From Hyphomicrobiales bacterium (GTDB taxonomy: Bacteria > Pseudomonadota > Alphaproteobacteria > Rhizobiales > Rhizobiaceae): a stretch of 64,000 nucleotides of DNA. The stretch covers positions 1 through 64,000 of the forward strand of contig UBYX01000015.1 in the NCBI GenBank assembly GCA_900469955.1. Reading direction: 5' to 3'. The notes under the pieces are model-generated. The model was not told the DNA's origin and searched no databases. It worked only from the letters and a program-made list of their open reading frames with translations. The position numbers were made by a program, and so were the translations under genes. Numbering within the stretch: the first letter of the stretch is position 1; each line of letters opens with the position of its first letter. Below, piece after piece: positions 30,094 to 39,985 of the stretch.

Positions 30094-30110
30094 GAAAAGC
30101 AGTGCTTTTC
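30094..30110. promoter_or_regulatory. Perfect 17-bp palindrome upstream of the aryl-CoA ligase
   Basis: GAAAAGCA (30094-30101) and TGCTTTTC (30103-30110) are exact inverted repeats with one central base, 50 nt before the ligase start. The size and symmetry fit a MarR-type operator, and a MarR gene lies at the end of this operon. A second inverted repeat, TCCGTTG/CAACGGA, lies at 30024-30045 nearer the divergent hydrolase. Confidence 0.45.
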
Positions 30111-30160
30111 TGGACAAAAGGCGAAAAGCCGCATCGATAAGAATATCTGGGAACTGAAAA

Positions 30161-31786
30161 ATGCTGGGACCGTCAGGCCATCGGGACACGTTTGCCCGTG
30201 ATAATCTTCCGCCGTTCGATCAGTGGCCGGATATCAAACTCGGGGCCTTCGATTATCCGGAATGGATGAATGCGGCGGTGGAGCTGACCGACCGCATGGT
30301 CGAAAAAGGTTTCGGGGATCATACAGCCCTGATCGGCAACGGCCGCCGCCGCACCTACAAGGAACTTTCCGACTGGACCAACCGGATCGCTCTGGCGCTC
30401 ACCGAAGATTACGGCCTGAAGCCCGGCAATCGCGTGCTGATCCGTTCGGCCAACAATCCCGCCATGGTCGCCTGCTGGCTGGCGGCCACGAAGGCCGGTG
30501 CCGTCGTGGTCAACACCATGCCGATGCTGCGAGCCGGCGAGCTCGCCAAGATCATCGACAAGGCCGAAGTCTCCATGGCGCTTTGCGATACCCGCCTGAT
30601 GGATGAGTTGGTCGCCTGTGCCAAGGAGAGCAAATTCCTCAAGCAGGTGATCGGCTTCGACGGCACGGCAAACCATGATGCCGAACTCGATCGGGCCGCA
30701 CTCAACAAACCGGTGCGCTACGACGCGGTGAAGACGGGGCGCGACGACGTGGCGCTTCTGGGCTTTACCTCCGGATCGACCGGTATCCCGAAGGCGACGA
30801 TGCATTTTCACCGCGATATCCTGATCATCGCCGATGCCTATGCGAAGGAAGTGCTGGCAGTCACGCCCGACGACGTGTTCGTCGGCTCGCCGCCGCTTGC
30901 CTTCACTTTCGGTCTCGGGGGGCTCGCCGTTTTCCCTCTGCGCTTTGGCGCTGCCGCGACGCTTCTGGAGCAGGCGACGCCGCCGAAGATGATCGAAATC
31001 ATCGAGACCTACAAGGCGACCATCAGCTTCACCGCGCCGACTGCCTATCGCGCCATGTTGGCGGCGATGGACAACGGGGCCGATCTGTCCTCGCTTCGCA
31101 TCGCGGTATCGGCCGGCGAAACCCTGCCGGCGCCCGTTTTCGAGGAATGGGTGAAGAAGACTGGCAAGCCCATTCTCGACGGCATCGGGGCGACGGAATT
31201 GCTGCACATCTTCATTTCCAACCACCTGGGTGACGCGAAGCCCGCCTGCACCGGCAAGCCGCTCACGGGGTACGAGGCCATCGTCGTGGACGAGGACATG
31301 AACGAGGTGCCGCGGGGTACGATCGGCCGGCTTGCCGTCAAGGGCCCGATCGGCTGCCGTTATCTGGCCGATGAACGCCAGCGAGACTACGTCAGGAACG
31401 GATGGAATATCACCGGCGATTCCTTCATCGAAGACGAAGAGGGCTATTTCCATTTCGCCGCCCGTTCCGACGATATGATCATTTCAGCGGGCTACAACAT
31501 CGCAGGTCCCGAGGTCGAGGCAGCTCTTCTGAAACACGAGTCCGTGCTGGAGTGTGCCGTCATCGGCGTGCCGGACGAGGCGCGGGGAATGATCGTTGAG
31601 GCGCATGTCGTCCTCGTCCCCGGTTCCGAGGCCTGCGACGCGATGGTCAGGCTCCTTCAGGAGCACGTGAAGACCGTCATCGCTCCTTACAAATATCCAC
31701 GCTCGATCGTCTTCACCGACGCGTTGCCGAAAACCGAATCCGGCAAAATCCAGCGCTTCCGCCTAAAGCAGAGACCGTTGGCGTAG
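30161..31786 (+). CDS. Benzoate/2-aminobenzoate-type CoA ligase
   Basis: AMP-forming acyl-CoA synthetase, 541 residues. The phosphate loop LGFTSGSTGIPKATMHFH lies near 202. GIGATELLHIFISN lies in the aryl-binding region. GWNITGDSFIEDEEGYFHF and SAGYNIAGPEVEAALLKH lead to the C-terminal lid, with the catalytic Lys in PKTESGKIQRFRL near 533. The overall form resembles 2-aminobenzoate and benzoate CoA ligases rather than fatty acid ones. It precedes a branched-chain-type ABC importer by about 145 nt. No aminobenzoyl-CoA monooxygenase or ring-cleavage genes are nearby, so the pathway would have to continue elsewhere. Confidence 0.87.
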   Translation: MLGPSGHRDTFARDNLPPFDQWPDIKLGAFDYPEWMNAAVELTDRMVEKGFGDHTALIGNGRRRTYKELSDWTNRIALALTEDYGLKPGNRVLIRSANNPAMVACWLAATKAGAVVVNTMPMLRAGELAKIIDKAEVSMALCDTRLMDELVACAKESKFLKQVIGFDGTANHDAELDRAALNKPVRYDAVKTGRDDVALLGFTSGSTGIPKATMHFHRDILIIADAYAKEVLAVTPDDVFVGSPPLAFTFGLGGLAVFPLRFGAAATLLEQATPPKMIEIIETYKATISFTAPTAYRAMLAAMDNGADLSSLRIAVSAGETLPAPVFEEWVKKTGKPILDGIGATELLHIFISNHLGDAKPACTGKPLTGYEAIVVDEDMNEVPRGTIGRLAVKGPIGCRYLADERQRDYVRNGWNITGDSFIEDEEGYFHFAARSDDMIISAGYNIAGPEVEAALLKHESVLECAVIGVPDEARGMIVEAHVVLVPGSEACDAMVRLLQEHVKTVIAPYKYPRSIVFTDALPKTESGKIQRFRLKQRPLA

Positions 31787-31932
31787 GCACCGCTCACAAC
31801 GGTTGCTTCGAGCGCCGAATGTAGAGTGGAAGTTTCCGCGCAAATGTGGAAGGTATTGAAAAAGCTTGGCGGGTCGCTTTCCGCCAACGCAATAAACTGG
31901 GAACGATACAACAACAAACGGGAGTTCGTCAC

Positions 31933-33069
31933 ATGAAGAAACTGCTTGCGGCCGCCACCTTGGCGCTGAGCGTCAGCACCTCCGGCCACGCTTTCGCAGA
32001 GCCGCTGAAGATCGGCATGATCACCACGCTTTCGGGTGGGGGCGCCGGCCTCGGCATCGATACCCGTGACGGCTTCATGCTGGCGATCAAGAATTCCGGC
32101 AACAAGGACGTCACGGTCGTCACCGAGGACGACGCGCAGAAGCCGGAACTGGCCGTGCAGATTGCCGACAAGATGATCCAGAGCAATCAGGTCGATATCT
32201 TGACCGGCATCGTCTGGTCGAACCTTCTGATGGCGGTCGCCCCGAGCGCGGTCGCGCAAGGCAAGTTCTACGTCTCGACCAATGCCGCTCCGGCGGCGCT
32301 CGCCGGTGCCAACTGCAACAAGCTCTATTTCAACGCCGCCTATCAGAACGACAATCTTCACGAAGCCATGGGCGAATACGCCAACAAGAGCTACAAGAAG
32401 ATGTTCATCCTGGCCCCGAATTACCCGGCCGGCAAGGATTCGCTGACCGGCTTTAAGCGTTATTACAAGGGCGAGCTGGCTTCCGAAGTGTACACGCAGG
32501 TCGGCCAGACCGACTACGCGGCCGAGATTGCCCAGATGCGCGCCTCCGGCGCCGACGGCATCTTCGTCTTCCTGCCCGGCGGCATGGGCATCGCCTTCAT
32601 GAAGCAGTTCGCCCAGTCGGGCGTGAAAATTCCGGTCATGGGACCGGGCTTCTCCTTCAGCCAGGACGTCCTGCCGGCAATCGGCGATGCGGCGCTCGGC
32701 GCCAAGGCATCCGGCCAATGGGCTCCCGACTTCGACAACGAGGCCAGCAAGAAATTCCTCGCGGATTTCCAGAAGGAATATGGCCGGCTGCCGTCCATCT
32801 ATGCCGTCCAGGCTTATGATGCGGCCCAGCTCATCCTCTCGGCGGCCGGGAAGGCAAGCGTCAAGGATGCGGATGCCTTCGGTGCCGAACTCCGCAAGGC
32901 GGACATCAAGTCTCCGCGGGGAAAATTCACCTTCAACACCAACCAGCATCCGATCCAGGATATCTACCTGACCGAAGTCGTGAAGCAGAACGGCGTCCTG
33001 ACCAACAAGACGGTGGAAAAGATCTTCACCGATCATAAGGACGCCTATGCCAAAGACTGCAAGATCTAA
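31933..33069 (+). CDS. Branched-chain-type ABC transporter substrate-binding protein
   Basis: Periplasmic LivJ-class (type I fold) binding protein of 378 residues with signal peptide 1-22 ending HAFA. It begins KIGMITTLSGGGAGLGIDTR, the usual first strand, and later has MFILAPNYPAGKD and IYAVQAYDAAQLILSAA. ATG 31933 is preceded by GGGAG; the in-frame extension upstream is not secretory. Related proteins next to CoA ligases bind aromatic acids (HbaE/benzoate-type) as often as amino acids. Followed 9 nt later by the permease. Confidence 0.9.
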   Translation: MKKLLAAATLALSVSTSGHAFAEPLKIGMITTLSGGGAGLGIDTRDGFMLAIKNSGNKDVTVVTEDDAQKPELAVQIADKMIQSNQVDILTGIVWSNLLMAVAPSAVAQGKFYVSTNAAPAALAGANCNKLYFNAAYQNDNLHEAMGEYANKSYKKMFILAPNYPAGKDSLTGFKRYYKGELASEVYTQVGQTDYAAEIAQMRASGADGIFVFLPGGMGIAFMKQFAQSGVKIPVMGPGFSFSQDVLPAIGDAALGAKASGQWAPDFDNEASKKFLADFQKEYGRLPSIYAVQAYDAAQLILSAAGKASVKDADAFGAELRKADIKSPRGKFTFNTNQHPIQDIYLTEVVKQNGVLTNKTVEKIFTDHKDAYAKDCKI

Positions 33070-33078
33070 GGCTATCTC

Positions 33079-34002
33079 GTGACCTTCGCGCTTGCTCTCG
33101 AGCAGTTGCTGAACGGCCTGCAGCTCGGCGTCATGTTGTTTCTCATGGCTGCCGGGCTGACGCTGATCTTCGGCGTCATGGGCCTAATCAACCTGGCTCA
33201 CGGTTCGCTCTACATGGTGGGTGCTTTTGCATGCGCCGTCGTGGCCGCCTGGACCGGGTCATTCTGGATCGGGCTTGTCGCCAGCCTCGCTTGCGCGGCG
33301 GCGGCAGGCGCGGTCGTGGAACTCCTGGTTATCCGAAAGCTTTATGACCGCGATCACCTCGATCAGGTGCTGGCAACTTTCGCGCTGATCCTGATGTTTT
33401 CCGAGGGCACGCGCTGGCTTTTCGGCTCCTTTCCTCTTTATCTCGATATCCCGCCGCTGCTTCAGGGCGCGTTGCCGTTGCCGGGCGGTACGGAATATCC
33501 GGTCTATCGCCTGGCGATCATCGCCGCCGGGGCTGTCGTGGCATTCGGGCTCTACATGCTGATATCCAGGACGCGGCTCGGCATGCGCATCCGTGCCGGC
33601 GAAAGCGATCGCGAGATGATCGGCGCGCTCGGCGTCGATATTCGCACTCTCTATACGGTGGTCTTTGCACTTGGTGCCGCGCTGGCTGGCCTCGCAGGCG
33701 CGCTGGTCGGTGCCCTGCAGTCGGTGCAGGTCGGCATGGGGGAGCCCGTGCTGATCCTCGCCTTCGTGGTGATCGTCATCGGCGGCATCGGTTCGATCAA
33801 GGGGGCGCTTCTCGGTGCTCTTCTGGTGGGCGTCACCGATACGATGGGTCGTTTCCTGTTGCCGAAAATCCTGGCGCTCTTCGTGCCGCCGGCTCAGGCG
33901 GGCATGATCGGCGGCGCAGCGGCCTCCATGCTCATCTACATCGTGATGGCGCTCATCCTGGCGGTGAAGCCGCGCGGCCTTTTCCCGGCAGCGCATGCGT
34001 GA
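33079..34002 (+). CDS. ABC transporter permease, LivH family
   Basis: Membrane subunit of 307 residues starting at GTG 33079. The family signatures MLFLMAAGLTLIFGVMGLIN followed by LAHGSLYMVGAF, and IRAGESDREMIGALGVDI, are evident. About eight hydrophobic helices are visible, with GGIGSIKGALLGALLVG near the end. It overlaps the second permease gene by 8 nt. Part of the five-gene importer (binding protein, two permeases, two ATPases). Confidence 0.93.
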   Translation: MTFALALEQLLNGLQLGVMLFLMAAGLTLIFGVMGLINLAHGSLYMVGAFACAVVAAWTGSFWIGLVASLACAAAAGAVVELLVIRKLYDRDHLDQVLATFALILMFSEGTRWLFGSFPLYLDIPPLLQGALPLPGGTEYPVYRLAIIAAGAVVAFGLYMLISRTRLGMRIRAGESDREMIGALGVDIRTLYTVVFALGAALAGLAGALVGALQSVQVGMGEPVLILAFVVIVIGGIGSIKGALLGALLVGVTDTMGRFLLPKILALFVPPAQAGMIGGAAASMLIYIVMALILAVKPRGLFPAAHA

Positions 34003-34984
34003 GGCCATGATCGTGACCCGCGAGAATCTTATCAACCTCATTCTGGCTGCGCTTCTGCTTGCCGTTCCCATCGGGGCAAACTGGCTCGGCCAGCCTTTCT
34101 ACATCACGCTTGCGACCCGTGTAGCCATTCTGGCTCTCGCCGCCACCGGCCTCAATCTGGCGCTTGGCCTCGGCGGTCTCGTCTCATTCGGCCACGCGGC
34201 CTTCTTCGGGCTTGGCGGTTACGTGGCCGGCATTCTGGCGTCGCATGGTTTTTCCGGTGAGCCGCTCCTGTTCGGTTTCTCGGGCACTAACCAGATGTGG
34301 GTGATCTGGCCGGTGGCGGTCGTCCTTTCGGGACTGGTCGGGCTGGCGATCGGCGCCATCAGCTTGAGGACTTCGGGCGTCTATTTCATCATGATCACGC
34401 TCGCCTTTGCGCAGATGGTCTATTATTTCGCTGTGTCCTGGCCGGCCTATGGCGGCGAAGACGGGCTCTCAATTCTCGTCCGGAACCAGTTTCCGGGCGT
34501 GATGACGATGCGGCCGATGAGCTTCTTCCTGATCTGCTATGTGATCCTGCTTGTCAGCATCGGTCTTTTCGCGCTGATCCGCGCCTCGCGTTTCGGCTCG
34601 GCGCTGCAGGCTACGAGGCAGAACGAGGTGCGGGTCGCGACGGTAGGCATCCAGCCTTACCGCATCCGGCTGACTGCCTTCGTGATCTCGGCGATGATAA
34701 CCGGACTGGCCGGCGCTCTGTTTGCCGATCTCAACCGTTTCGTCAGCCCATCCATGCTTTCCTGGCATATGTCCGGGGAATTGATCGTGTTGATCATTCT
34801 CGGTGGAACCGGCCGCCTGTTTGGGCCGCTGGCAGGCGCAGCGCTCTATGTTGCCTTCGAATATGCACTCGGCGGAATTACCGAGCGCTGGCAGTTCTTC
34901 CTCGGTCTCATCCTGCTTCTCGTCGTGCTCTTCGCCCGTGGCGGATTGCTCGGCCTTCTGGCCGGGAGGGCGCGCCATGGGTGA
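33995..34984 (+). CDS. ABC transporter permease, LivM family
   Basis: Second membrane subunit, 329 residues. ALAATGLNLALGLGGLVSFG followed by HAAFFGLGGYVAGIL is the LivM signature. A loop with QATRQNEVRVATVGIQPYRI and the closing LGGTGRLFGPLAGAALYVAF are also typical. The start at ATG 33995 lies inside the end of the first permease gene; ATG 34007 is an alternative. It overlaps the start of the first ATPase gene by 8 nt, so the importer is translated as one coupled unit. Confidence 0.93.
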   Translation: MREAMIVTRENLINLILAALLLAVPIGANWLGQPFYITLATRVAILALAATGLNLALGLGGLVSFGHAAFFGLGGYVAGILASHGFSGEPLLFGFSGTNQMWVIWPVAVVLSGLVGLAIGAISLRTSGVYFIMITLAFAQMVYYFAVSWPAYGGEDGLSILVRNQFPGVMTMRPMSFFLICYVILLVSIGLFALIRASRFGSALQATRQNEVRVATVGIQPYRIRLTAFVISAMITGLAGALFADLNRFVSPSMLSWHMSGELIVLIILGGTGRLFGPLAGAALYVAFEYALGGITERWQFFLGLILLLVVLFARGGLLGLLAGRARHG

Positions 34985-35726
34985 TGCAGTTCTCGAAATC
35001 TCCAATCTCGCAAAGAATTTTGGCGCGCTGCGCGCAACCGATGGTGTGACGCTCGATCTGCGCCCCGGGGAAATCCATGCGCTGATCGGCCCGAACGGCG
35101 CGGGAAAATCGACCCTGATCCATCAGATATGCGGGACGCTCAGGCAGGACAGCGGTTCGATCCGCTTTGCAGGCCAGGACATTAGCGGTCTCGGTGTCGC
35201 CCAACGCGCGCGGCTGGGGCTCGGGCGCACATTCCAGGTCTCGTCGCTGGCATCGGATTTTTCCGCACTTCGCAATGTCATGCTGGCGGTGCAGGCCAGA
35301 CAGGGGTCGAGCTTCCGCTTCTTCAAACCGGTAATGCGCGACAAGGGCTTGATCGACACGGCCATGACCATCCTGGAGCGCGTCGGGCTCGCCGCGCGGG
35401 CTCGCCTGCCCGCAGCCGAGCTTTCGCACGGTGAACGCCGACAGCTTGAAATCGCAATGGCGCTGGCACTGCAATCCAAGGCGTTTCTGCTCGACGAGCC
35501 CATGGCGGGCATGGGCCCGGAAGGCTCGAAGTCGCTGACGCGCTTCCTCGATACCCTGCGCCATGAAGCGCCGATCCTGCTTGTTGAACATGATATGGAC
35601 GCGGTTTTTGCGCTCGCCGACCGGATCTCCGTTTTGGTCTATGGCCGCATTATCGCGACAGGTACGGTGGAGGAAATCCGCAGAGATCCGGCCGTGCGGA
35701 CTGCTTATCTCGGAGATCACGCCTGA
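34977..35726 (+). CDS. ABC transporter ATP-binding protein, LivG family
   Basis: ATPase subunit of 249 residues. Walker A is GPNGAGKST at 38-46, the signature is LSHGERRQLEIAMAL, Walker B leads into LLDEPMAGMGPEG, and a switch His is in LLVEHDMDAVFALADRI. The extended insert with FRFFKPVMRDKG is normal for LivG. ATG 34977 follows GGGAGG. The stop codon overlaps the start codon of the second ATPase gene by one base. Confidence 0.95.
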   Translation: MGDAVLEISNLAKNFGALRATDGVTLDLRPGEIHALIGPNGAGKSTLIHQICGTLRQDSGSIRFAGQDISGLGVAQRARLGLGRTFQVSSLASDFSALRNVMLAVQARQGSSFRFFKPVMRDKGLIDTAMTILERVGLAARARLPAAELSHGERRQLEIAMALALQSKAFLLDEPMAGMGPEGSKSLTRFLDTLRHEAPILLVEHDMDAVFALADRISVLVYGRIIATGTVEEIRRDPAVRTAYLGDHA

Positions 35727-36409
35727 TGTTGCTCGATGTGTCGAAAATCGAGGCGTTTTATGGTGCGAGCCAGGCCCTGTTCGGCGTCGATCTGTCCGTC
35801 GCCGAAGGCGAGGTCGTGGCGCTGATGGGTCGCAACGGCATGGGCAAAACGACAACCATTCGCGCCATCTGCAACCTCAACCCTCCGCGTGCGGGGGCGG
35901 TCAGGCTCGGCGGTGAGGACCTCAAGGGCAGAAGGCCGCATCATGTGGCAAAGCTCGGCATCGGCCTGGTTCCGGAAGGGCGGCGCTGCTTTCCGAATCT
36001 CACGGTGTACGAAAACCTGGTGGCAGCTGCCCGACCGGGCCAGTGGACCCTCGACCGCGTCAATGAATTGTTTCCGCGGCTGAAGGAACGGCAGACCCAG
36101 ATGGCGCGTTCGCTTTCGGGGGGAGAACAGCAGATGCTGGCGATCGGGCGCGCGTTGATGACCAATCCGCGGCTTCTGATCCTCGATGAGGCGACCGAGG
36201 GACTTGCTCCGGTCATTCGCCAGGATATCTGGAAGGCCATACGCCGGCTGAAGGCCGACGGTCTGTCGATCCTGGTGGTGGATAAGACGCTTTCCGAGCT
36301 TTTGCCTGTTGCGGACCGCGGCATCATCCTGGAAAACGGACGGAGCGCCTGGAGCGGCAAGCCCGCCGATCTGACGATGGAACTGCAAGATCGATATCTC
36401 GGGGTGTGA
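35726..36409 (+). CDS. ABC transporter ATP-binding protein, LivF family
   Basis: Second ATPase subunit, 227 residues. Walker A is GRNGMGKTT at 35-43, followed by the LivF feature GLVPEGRRCFPNLTVYENL. The signature is LSGGEQQMLAIGRAL and Walker B leads into LILDEATEGLAPVI. The usual switch His appears replaced: the strand reads LVVDKTLSELLPVADRG, where most LivF proteins have VEQ. That variation is seen in part of the family. It ends 3 nt before the MarR gene. Confidence 0.94.
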   Translation: MLLDVSKIEAFYGASQALFGVDLSVAEGEVVALMGRNGMGKTTTIRAICNLNPPRAGAVRLGGEDLKGRRPHHVAKLGIGLVPEGRRCFPNLTVYENLVAAARPGQWTLDRVNELFPRLKERQTQMARSLSGGEQQMLAIGRALMTNPRLLILDEATEGLAPVIRQDIWKAIRRLKADGLSILVVDKTLSELLPVADRGIILENGRSAWSGKPADLTMELQDRYLGV

Positions 36410-36412
36410 GCG

Positions 36413-36925
36413 ATGAATGGTGAAGCAACCAGCGCCGATCTGGAACTGATCGCCCATGGACCGCATGGGCGCAACAAGCCCGAAACGCGGCTCTGGCTGC
36501 GTATGCTCTCCACGACGAAGCTGATCACCAACGAAATCCGTCGCCGGCTCCGCACCGAATTCGGCGCGACGCTGCCGCAGTTCGACCTCATGGCCCAGCT
36601 TTACCGCGAGAAGGATGGCCTGCGCCTTGGTGAACTTTCCAAGCGCACCATGGTCACCAATGGCAATGTCACGGGTCTGGTCGAGCGGTTGGAAGTGGAC
36701 GGCCTGGTGCAGCGCGTCACACCGGATGGGGACCGGCGCGTTACGGTCGCAAAGCTTACCCCCGCCGGAACCGAACTCTTCGTGTCCATGGCGGCGGCCC
36801 ATGAAGCCTGGCTCCGCGATATCATGGCAGATGTCGATCCGGAGATGATCGCCTCGTTGTGGTCGGAGATCGGTGCGGTAAAAGCCTCCGCCAGCAACCA
36901 TCTTTCCGGCGCGGCCTTCGAATAG
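36413..36925 (+). CDS. MarR-family transcriptional regulator
   Basis: A 170-residue winged-helix repressor or activator. The core is FGATLPQFDLMAQLYREKDG, then LGELSKRTMVTNGNVTGLVE as the recognition helix, then RVTPDGDRRVTVAKLTPAGT as the wing. It is 3 nt after the last ATPase gene, so it is co-transcribed with the importer it probably controls. MarR regulators of aromatic CoA pathways respond to the aromatic acid or its CoA ester, which would fit the ligase here. The palindrome at 30094-30110 is the best operator candidate. Confidence 0.9.
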   Translation: MNGEATSADLELIAHGPHGRNKPETRLWLRMLSTTKLITNEIRRRLRTEFGATLPQFDLMAQLYREKDGLRLGELSKRTMVTNGNVTGLVERLEVDGLVQRVTPDGDRRVTVAKLTPAGTELFVSMAAAHEAWLRDIMADVDPEMIASLWSEIGAVKASASNHLSGAAFE

Positions 36926-36960
36926 TAAGGATCGTCTGCGTAAAAGAGTTCGGGTGAAAG

Positions 36961-37890
36961 ATGGCAGACCTGCAGGCGATCGTTGACGAGATCCATGAAA
37001 AACTGACCCCGCGGCTGGGCGAAGGCAAGGTTGCCGACTACATTCCCCAGCTCGCACATGTGGATCCGAAGAAATTCGGCATGGCGATCGTCACGGTCGA
37101 CGGCGAGATGGTCAAGGTAGGCGATGCCGACCTCCCTTTTTCGATTCAGAGTATTTCCAAGGTTTTCACGCTGACGCTGGCCCTTGGCAAACACGGCGAA
37201 ACCACCTGGAACCGGGTTGGCCGCGAGCCCTCAGGCTCGGCATTCAACTCCATCGTCCAGCTCGAACACGAAGAGGGCAAGCCCCGTAATCCCTTCATCA
37301 ATGCCGGTGCAATAGCGGTCAGCGATCTGGTGCTTGCGGGGCACACGCCACGGGAGGCAATCGGCGAGATCGTGCGCTTCGTGCGCTATCTGGCCGACGA
37401 TGATGCCATCGCCATCGATCCGGCGGTCGCAAAGTCCGAACAGGCGACCGGCTACCGCAATTTCGCGCTGGCGAATTTCATGCGCTCCTTCGGCAAGCTG
37501 GATCATCCGGTGGAGCATGTGCTCGGCGTTTATTTCCACCACTGCGCGCTGGCCATGACGTGCATGCAGCTTGCCAGGTCCGGCCTTTTTCTGGCAGCAT
37601 CGGGCAGCAATCCCCTGACCGGGCATACGGTTGTCTCGAAACAGCGGGCGCGTCGCATCAATGCGCTGATGCTGACTTGCGGTCACTACGATGGTTCCGG
37701 AGATTTCGCCTACCGGGTAGGCCTGCCCGGCAAGAGCGGCGTTGGCGGCGGAATTCTGGCGGTGGCGCCGGGACGCGCCTCAGTCGCTGTCTGGTCGCCG
37801 GGGCTCAACCACAATGGAAATTCGCTGCTTGGCTCGCTGGCGCTGGAAATGTTGACGGCAAGGACCGGCTGGTCCGTTTTCGGTCTTTGA
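36961..37890 (+). CDS. glsA: Glutaminase
   Basis: Serine-dependent glutaminase (beta-lactamase fold), glutamine to glutamate and ammonia. It is 309 residues, the usual length. The catalytic Ser64-x-x-Lys67 is in [28 protein letters not shown] and the late [17 protein letters not shown] are family signatures. It lies 35 nt downstream of the MarR gene on the same strand, before a bidirectional terminator, so it may belong to the importer operon. Why a glutaminase would accompany an aryl-CoA/ABC unit is unclear; amide-linked substrates or nitrogen release are possibilities. Confidence 0.94.
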   Translation: MADLQAIVDEIHEKLTPRLGEGKVADYIPQLAHVDPKKFGMAIVTVDGEMVKVGDADLPFSIQSISKVFTLTLALGKHGETTWNRVGREPSGSAFNSIVQLEHEEGKPRNPFINAGAIAVSDLVLAGHTPREAIGEIVRFVRYLADDDAIAIDPAVAKSEQATGYRNFALANFMRSFGKLDHPVEHVLGVYFHHCALAMTCMQLARSGLFLAASGSNPLTGHTVVSKQRARRINALMLTCGHYDGSGDFAYRVGLPGKSGVGGGILAVAPGRASVAVWSPGLNHNGNSLLGSLALEMLTARTGWSVFGL

Positions 37891-37899
37891 GCGTCCGAT

Positions 37900-37930
37900 A
37901 AAAAAGCCCGGCCGAAGCCGGGCTTTTTTG
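37900..37930. terminator. Bidirectional terminator between glsA and tctA
   Basis: GCCCGGC (37906-37912) and GCCGGGC (37917-37923) form a stem with loop CGAA, flanked by AAAAAA and TTTTTT, so it serves both converging transcripts. Confidence 0.9.
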
Positions 37931-37951
37931 GTCTGGTGGCAATGTTCGTGA

Positions 37952-39469
37952 TCAATCTTCGCTGGCTGCCATCTGAGAGAGCACCTCGCCGCGCCCGCGT
38001 GCCCTGAGGATCAGCGGGACGATCAGCGCCAGGGCCGCGAGAACGAGCAGCACCGCGGCGATCGGCGATTGGACCAAAGTCGTGACGTCGCCCTGGCTGA
38101 TGGCGAGCGACCGACGGAGCTGCTGTTCGGCAAGCGGGCCGAGGATCAGGCCGACCACCACGGGGGCGATCGGATAACCGAAGACGCGCATGACATAGCC
38201 GAGCAGGCCGAAGGTCAGCAGCATGCCGAGCTCGAACACGGACGGATTGGCGCCGATGGTGCCGAGCGTCGCAAACAGCAGAATACCAGCATAGAGCCAT
38301 GGTTTTGGAATGGTCAGCAGCTTTACCCAAAGGCCGACCAGCGGCAGGTTCAGGACCAACAGCATCAGGTTGGCAATGAGCAGCGACGCGATCAGGCCCC
38401 AGACGAGCTGCGGGTTGGTCGCAAAGAGCAGCGGACCCGGCTGCAGACCGTATTGCTGGAAGCCGGCGAGCATGATCGCCGCCGTCGCCGTCGTCGGCAG
38501 ACCGAGTGTCAGCAGCGGCACCAGAGTGCCGGCAGCCGAGGCGTTGTTGGCGGCTTCCGGCCCCGCTACGCCTTCGATCGCGCCGTTGCCGAATTCTTCC
38601 GGATACCTCGTAAGACGCTTCTCGGTCGCATAGGAGAGGAAGGTGCCGATCTCGGCGCCGCCGGCCGGCATGGCGCCGATCGGGAAGCCGATCAGTGTAC
38701 CGCGCAGCCAAGCCTTCCAGGAGCGTGCCCAATCCTGCGCACTCATCCAGATCGATCCGCGCACGGCTTCGACCTTGTCCGGTCCCTTGTCGCCCTGGGC
38801 GGCGATGAAGAGTGTTTCTCCGATCGCGAACATGGCGACGGCCATGGTCGTGACCTCGATCCCATCAAGCAGGTCCGGAATCCCAAAGGACAGCCGGTTC
38901 TGGCCTGTCAGTTGGTCAATACCGACCACGGAGAAAGCGAGGCCGATAAACAGCGAGGTCAGGCCACGCAAAGTCGAATCCCCGAAAGCCGACGAGACGG
39001 TGACGAAGGCAAGCACCATCAGCGCAAAATATTCGCGCGGGCCGAAGACCAGCGCCAGCTTGACGATATAGGGAGCGATAAAGGCCAGCAGCAGTGTCGC
39101 GATGAGGCCGGCAACGAAGGAGCCGATCGCCGCGGTTGCCAGTGCCGGCCCGCCGCGCCCGGCGCGGGCCATCTTGTTGCCCTCGAGCGCGGTAACGATC
39201 GAAGAGCTCTCACCGGGCGTGTTGAGCAGGATCGATGTCGTCGATCCGCCATACATGCCGCCATAGTAGATACCCGCGAACATGATGAGCGATCCGGTGG
39301 GATCGAGCCGATAGGTGACGGGGAGCAGAAGTGCCACCGTGAGCGCCGGACCGATGCCGGGCAATACGCCGACGGCTGTGCCAAGGGTAACGCCGATCAG
39401 CGCATAAAGCAGGTTGAGCGGCTGTGCGGCAGCCAGAAGCCCCTGCAGAAGGAATTCAAATGTAGCCAT
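37952..39469 (-). CDS. tctA: Tripartite tricarboxylate transporter large permease TctA
   Basis: Large membrane subunit of a TTT-family importer, 505 residues with about 12 helices. Signatures are [39 protein letters not shown] and [23 protein letters not shown] systems take up citrate and other tri- or dicarboxylates using a cation gradient. It is the third gene of tctC-tctB-tctA, 21 nt after tctB. Substrate identity is not decided by sequence. Confidence 0.95.
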   Translation of the reverse strand: MATFEFLLQGLLAAAQPLNLLYALIGVTLGTAVGVLPGIGPALTVALLLPVTYRLDPTGSLIMFAGIYYGGMYGGSTTSILLNTPGESSSIVTALEGNKMARAGRGGPALATAAIGSFVAGLIATLLLAFIAPYIVKLALVFGPREYFALMVLAFVTVSSAFGDSTLRGLTSLFIGLAFSVVGIDQLTGQNRLSFGIPDLLDGIEVTTMAVAMFAIGETLFIAAQGDKGPDKVEAVRGSIWMSAQDWARSWKAWLRGTLIGFPIGAMPAGGAEIGTFLSYATEKRLTRYPEEFGNGAIEGVAGPEAANNASAAGTLVPLLTLGLPTTATAAIMLAGFQQYGLQPGPLLFATNPQLVWGLIASLLIANLMLLVLNLPLVGLWVKLLTIPKPWLYAGILLFATLGTIGANPSVFELGMLLTFGLLGYVMRVFGYPIAPVVVGLILGPLAEQQLRRSLAISQGDVTTLVQSPIAAVLLVLAALALIVPLILRARGRGEVLSQMAASED

Positions 39470-39490
39470 GGTCGTTTTCTCCGGCGCCGA

Positions 39491-39985
39491 TCACAGGAAG
39501 AGGTGTTCCAGCGGGCCTGCCGGAAGCGAGAGCTGCAGCAGTCCGGCGAAGATCAGCCAGATGACGAGACAGAGGACGATGCCGACGGGAATCGTCATCC
39601 AGAGCTTGCGCTTTCCGAAACCCGCTGCCGTGAGCGCGAACAGGATGCCGGTCGCAATGGAAAATCCCGCGGTCGTCAGAAGCAGCATCTGGGCTGCAAG
39701 GCCGGCAACGATCCAGACAACGGGGCCGAACTGCTGCTTTTCCCGTTCCGGGAAATCTCCCCGGAAGGCCTCTACGACTGTCCAGATCGCCAGGCCGATG
39801 AGGGCGAAGGCAATCCAGTTCGGAACCGTGGCGGGGCCTACCTGTGAATAGCCGGCCATTTCCCTCAGCCGGGAGACGTCCAGGAAGATGACCGCGGCAA
39901 TGGCGGCAAGAGCGGCGGCGATAGCAAGCGCCGCCCTGTCGGGGCGGCGCTGTTCGGTGCTCGTTTTGTTGTTGTCCCGGCTCAT
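39491..39985 (-). CDS. tctB: Tripartite tricarboxylate transporter small subunit TctB
   Basis: Small membrane subunit of 164 residues with four hydrophobic helices. [20 protein letters not shown] and [20 protein letters not shown] are the patterns expected in TctB, a family of low sequence conservation. The N-terminus is basic and cytoplasmic. Its start overlaps the tctC stop by 4 nt (ATGA). The call rests mainly on its place between tctC and tctA. Confidence 0.88.
   Translation of the reverse strand: MSRDNNKTSTEQRRPDRAALAIAAALAAIAAVIFLDVSRLREMAGYSQVGPATVPNWIAFALIGLAIWTVVEAFRGDFPEREKQQFGPVVWIVAGLAAQMLLLTTAGFSIATGILFALTAAGFGKRKLWMTIPVGIVLCLVIWLIFAGLLQLSLPAGPLEHLFL

Noticed and set aside
38069-39847. 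A 592-codon plus-strand open frame opposite tctA and tctB
   Set aside because: The product is Gln/Arg/Asp rich without hydrophobic order and overlaps two clear membrane protein genes.
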